Part shown: positions 31,701-32,329 of the stretch, piece after piece | Position numbering within the stretch: position 1 is the stretch's first letter | Layout: every line of letters begins with the position of its first letter | Origin: Streptomyces sp. DH5 | GTDB taxonomy: Bacteria; Actinomycetota; Actinomycetes; Streptomycetales; Streptomycetaceae | DNA: 32,329 nt | Assembly (NCBI RefSeq): GCF_020873915.1 | Contig: NZ_JAHWGP010000047.1 | Span: 1 to 32,329, forward strand | Direction of reading: 5' to 3' | Notes under the pieces: generated by a model | Databases searched by the model: none | Told to the model about the DNA's origin: nothing | What the model saw: only the letters and a program-made list of their open reading frames with translations | Position numbers and translations under genes: made by a program

Positions 31701-32329
31701 ACTGGGGATTCTGGGACAGCGTCGGCATGGTGGCCCGCAAGGAGCAGCAGGAAGAGCGCACGCTGCTGCCGCAGGGCATGAGCTCCTTCAGCCCGGCCGA
31801 CGGACTGACGCTGCTGGGCAGGATCCTGGCCGAAGGCCGGGTGCACACCGCGGTGCTGCCGGCCGACTGGCCCGCCTGGGCGCGCGCCTACCCGGGTGCC
31901 GCGACGGCCCCGCTGCTGCGGCACCTGATCGGCGGCGACCGGCCGAGGCAGCATGCACCGGCCCGTGAGGAACGGGACGTCGAACCTGTCGCTCCGTCTC
32001 AGGTCGCCGAGCCTGCCGTGCCGCGCCCGGCCACGCCCGCGCCGGTCGCCCCTGCCACCGTCCCCGAACCTGTGACCACAGCCCGGCCCGCGCCGCAGGC
32101 CCCGGTTTCCGCGCAGGCGGCGCCCGGCGGTGAGCTGCTGGACTTCCTCAAGCAGGAGGTCGCCGTGGTGATGGGACTGCGCCCCGAACGCGTCAACACC
32201 AACCGGCCGCTCAACCGGCTCGGCATGGACTCCCTCATGGCCGTCGAACTGCGCAACCGCATCGAACGCCGCTACCAGGTCAAGCTGCCCATGGTCCAGC
32301 TCCTCAAGGACGGCACCATCACCACCGTC
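25736..32329 (+). CDS. Highly reducing type I polyketide synthase, partial (KS-AT-DH-psiKR-ER-KR-ACP)
   Basis: 2,198 residues are visible; the gene continues past the right edge. ATG 25736 follows GGAAGGA; an in-frame ATG at 25718 lies before that signal. KS (about 12-435) has DTACSSA with Cys185 and His321/His360. AT (about 545-850) has GHSMGE with Ser638 and VDFASH at the specificity site, closer to methylmalonyl-type YASH/VASH than malonyl HAFH. DH (about 918-1200) has His949 in HCIQDTIILP (Asp instead of the usual Gly) and Asp1118. A structural psiKR precedes ER (about 1470-1780, GGTGRAALNVA). KR (about 1800-1990) has LITGGAGGIGG and Ser1951-Tyr1964-Asn1968. After a Pro/Ala linker, ACP carries Ser2166 in LGMDSL. 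There is no N-terminal docking region. The single complete module resembles iterative mycocerosic-acid-synthase-like enzymes. It is divergent from the arsenic-type flavoprotein unit. Confidence 0.93.
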   Translation, partial: MPHDSTRAAETASAPIAIIGMAGRFADATSPQQLWDMLLQGRDAITGIPPERYDIDAVYDPTPRTPGRTVSRWGGLLRDIDAFDAEFFGISPREADRMDPQQRLLLEVAYEALEDAGQPLPRVAGTDTGVFIGQLGGDYWHMQYDDRDQLDLYAMTGAAARAITSGRLSYAFDLRGPSFTVDTACSSALVAVHNAVQAIRLGECPLAIAGGVNLVLLPEEGVVYSGAGMLASDGRCKFADASGDGFVRSDGIGAVILKPLSAALADGDRIRAVIRGSAVGNDGQSSGYLVTPAVEGQRDVLRRAYANAGVDPADITYIEAHGTGTSVGDPVELQALADIVGHRPPDRRCLVGSVKTNIGHAEAAAGIAGLIKAVLCLENRTVPANLHLNNPNPAVDWDNLPLAVPTRSTPMPERDRPAIAGVSSFGFSGTNAHLVLEAAPEPAAPAPDTQPPAARSELLVLSALTPEALNDTARAMADHLDGPGAQHSLRDIAHSSALRRTSHDARLALPVDSHAEAAAALRGFAEGENEPGLSFSDYTDPEAAPRIAFVFPGQGSQWPGMGRELLESEPVFHQAMRLCDDAIKSETGWSVIELLRSADEERLKQLDVIQPTLWAMEIALAELWRSWGIEPDVVIGHSMGESAAAYVSGALSLSDAAAVICRRSRLAKRLSGRGTMAWVSLPADEAAAALAGHEDTVAVAAINSPTSTLLSGDGDALGQVLATLDARGVDNRRVNVDFASHCPQMDALREDLLTELSHLTPRAGRIPLHSTLLNEVIDGSGMDADYWVRNIRRPVDFVGAVRGQLDLGDTVFVEVSPHPLLVSGIRETSRTATGADTTAVGSLRRHSDERSALLTSAAALHTAGADLDLGTLTAGGRYVPLPSYPWQRTRHWISRTPTPAAPAAAATAEPEPSRKPAHPLLGRPVRGEGTTRVWQGPLRLADNPYLRDHCIQDTIILPGTAHLELIAAAARTELGSGALSVSDVHYHRALFLDEDGPTPEVQVTLTPRPDGSLHGRIHSRDAGTSDWILHTEATARALPDNTPRPDEPLQSIRARLPQHQDADDFYPWNAARGNQWNGTFRGITELWRTDGEVLARLTCPTALVDGLALHHFHPALLDAGGHAMAAARPLTVPGEEGVFVLGGIDEVRFYQQPPASLFSHARLLPSPREDSFVADVDIRADDGRLIAQMRGLRLQYLAGHAPALLSPFTEDAVTPPRTTDTPAPAAGSDLDTWLHTLTWDEAPLPAPVTDTTAPDGFWLVLTDSGSTGRTLVRELTGRGQRVVAVTAAAGRLAGGGDRYRIDPAQEEHFREVLGDVARYGACRGIIHLWALDAQVGLDATPTEIRRAQLLAAHSVLYLARALEKEPLDHPPLWLVTQLAQATGTAERVRHPFQAVSWGLGRTLAAENPALSPRMVDLDRSAASVSALAELLQQADPEDQMALRDGRRLAARLRPSAATRLPQALSLPSPGVIDDLRLTEIPSRVLGADEVRIEVSHAGVNYRDVLLSLGMYPGQDDRPPVMGWECAGTVSEVGRAVADVAVGDEVIAFAEGSLASEVVTRACLTAPKPARLTAAEAATLPAAYLTAYHALNDMARLERGQKVLIHTATGGTGRAALNVARWKGARVFATAGSDAKRELLTELGVEQVADSRSLAFAEAFTPAVGEEGFDVICNTLAGEAIEANLSLMAPYGHYLELSKRDILDDNSLPLGAFSRNLSFHAIDVVHMIQHAPARAGRVLRAAAALVDKGALEALPHTVYPAEKAAEAFRLMAQARHTGKIVLSFGRPPTAATGPRGRAVTVHADGTYLITGGAGGIGGRLALWLADQGARHLLLTGRSALPENDAALDGDHPQAAAVAVLRRLRERGVHVTYQTVDVADSQAMRAVLDSRRRAGRPPVRGVFHAAGVIDYTPLSDMSGAEMDRVLAAKVSGAWNLHRLLREESVEAFVLFSSGSALLSSPMLGGYAAGNAFLDALAHHRHAQGLPATVVNWGFWDSVGMVARKEQQEERTLLPQGMSSFSPADGLTLLGRILAEGRVHTAVLPADWPAWARAYPGAATAPLLRHLIGGDRPRQHAPAREERDVEPVAPSQVAEPAVPRPATPAPVAPATVPEPVTTARPAPQAPVSAQAAPGGELLDFLKQEVAVVMGLRPERVNTNRPLNRLGMDSLMAVELRNRIERRYQVKLPMVQLLKDGTITTV

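Noticed and set aside
1-32329. tRNA, rRNA, CRISPR arrays, insertion sequences
   Set aside because: I looked for tRNA-like arms, spaced direct repeats, transposase motifs and terminal repeats and saw none that I could support.

Overview
The window is very GC-rich, with strong third-position GC bias, GTG and TTG starts, 4-nt start/stop overlaps and almost no TTA codons. Together with a His-rich Spo0M homologue, a Zur-type zinc regulon and a type I PKS, this points to a Streptomyces (or close relative) chromosome. Most of the window concerns metal or metalloid handling and specialised metabolism.

1-2.3 kb: a stress/development pair of transcription units, a small helix-hairpin-helix-like protein with Spo0M and then a TerB-like protein. 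Both are preceded by the same 18-bp palindrome TTCTAC-N6-GTAGAA. 2.7-4.6 kb: an ArsR/SmtB-type sensor with a CzrA-like alpha-5 metal motif, divergent from an MFS exporter with a His-rich tail, separated by a perfect 14-2-14 operator. 4.9-7.4 kb: a P1B-4 ATPase divergent from an NmtR orthologue (Ni/Co efflux).

7.5-14.6 kb: a zinc-starvation block. A near-perfect Zur box precedes a lipoprotein/fused permease/two-ATPase transporter of the peptide/nickel/opine-metallophore type. A second Zur-like box precedes a cysteine-free L32, a COG0523 GTPase and a Fur/Zur paralogue that has a TTA codon and lacks one expected sensor-site cysteine.

14.7-21.0 kb (minus strand): an unassigned biosynthetic operon. 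It encodes a Y4yA-like PLP enzyme, a cysteine synthase/rhodanese fusion, a SufS-like class V enzyme, a methyltransferase, and a carrier protein plus saccharopine-dehydrogenase-like reductase whose reading frame is broken and which lacks the nucleotide-binding N-terminus. A Zur-like site lies inside this operon, so it may make a sulfur-containing zinc ligand (inference).

21.2-32.3 kb: a DUF5988-like small protein, an As(III)-type ArsR divergent from an SDR, a flavoprotein monooxygenase with a small Cys-Cys peptide, and a highly reducing PKS (KS-AT-DH-psiKR-ER-KR-ACP) that runs off the right edge. Recurrent 5-N4-5 operators upstream of arsR/SDR, the flavoprotein unit and the PKS suggest one arsenic-responsive regulon. 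This resembles the left part of an arseno-organic polyketide (bisenarsan-type) cluster, but the diagnostic arsenic-carbon genes are not in the window.
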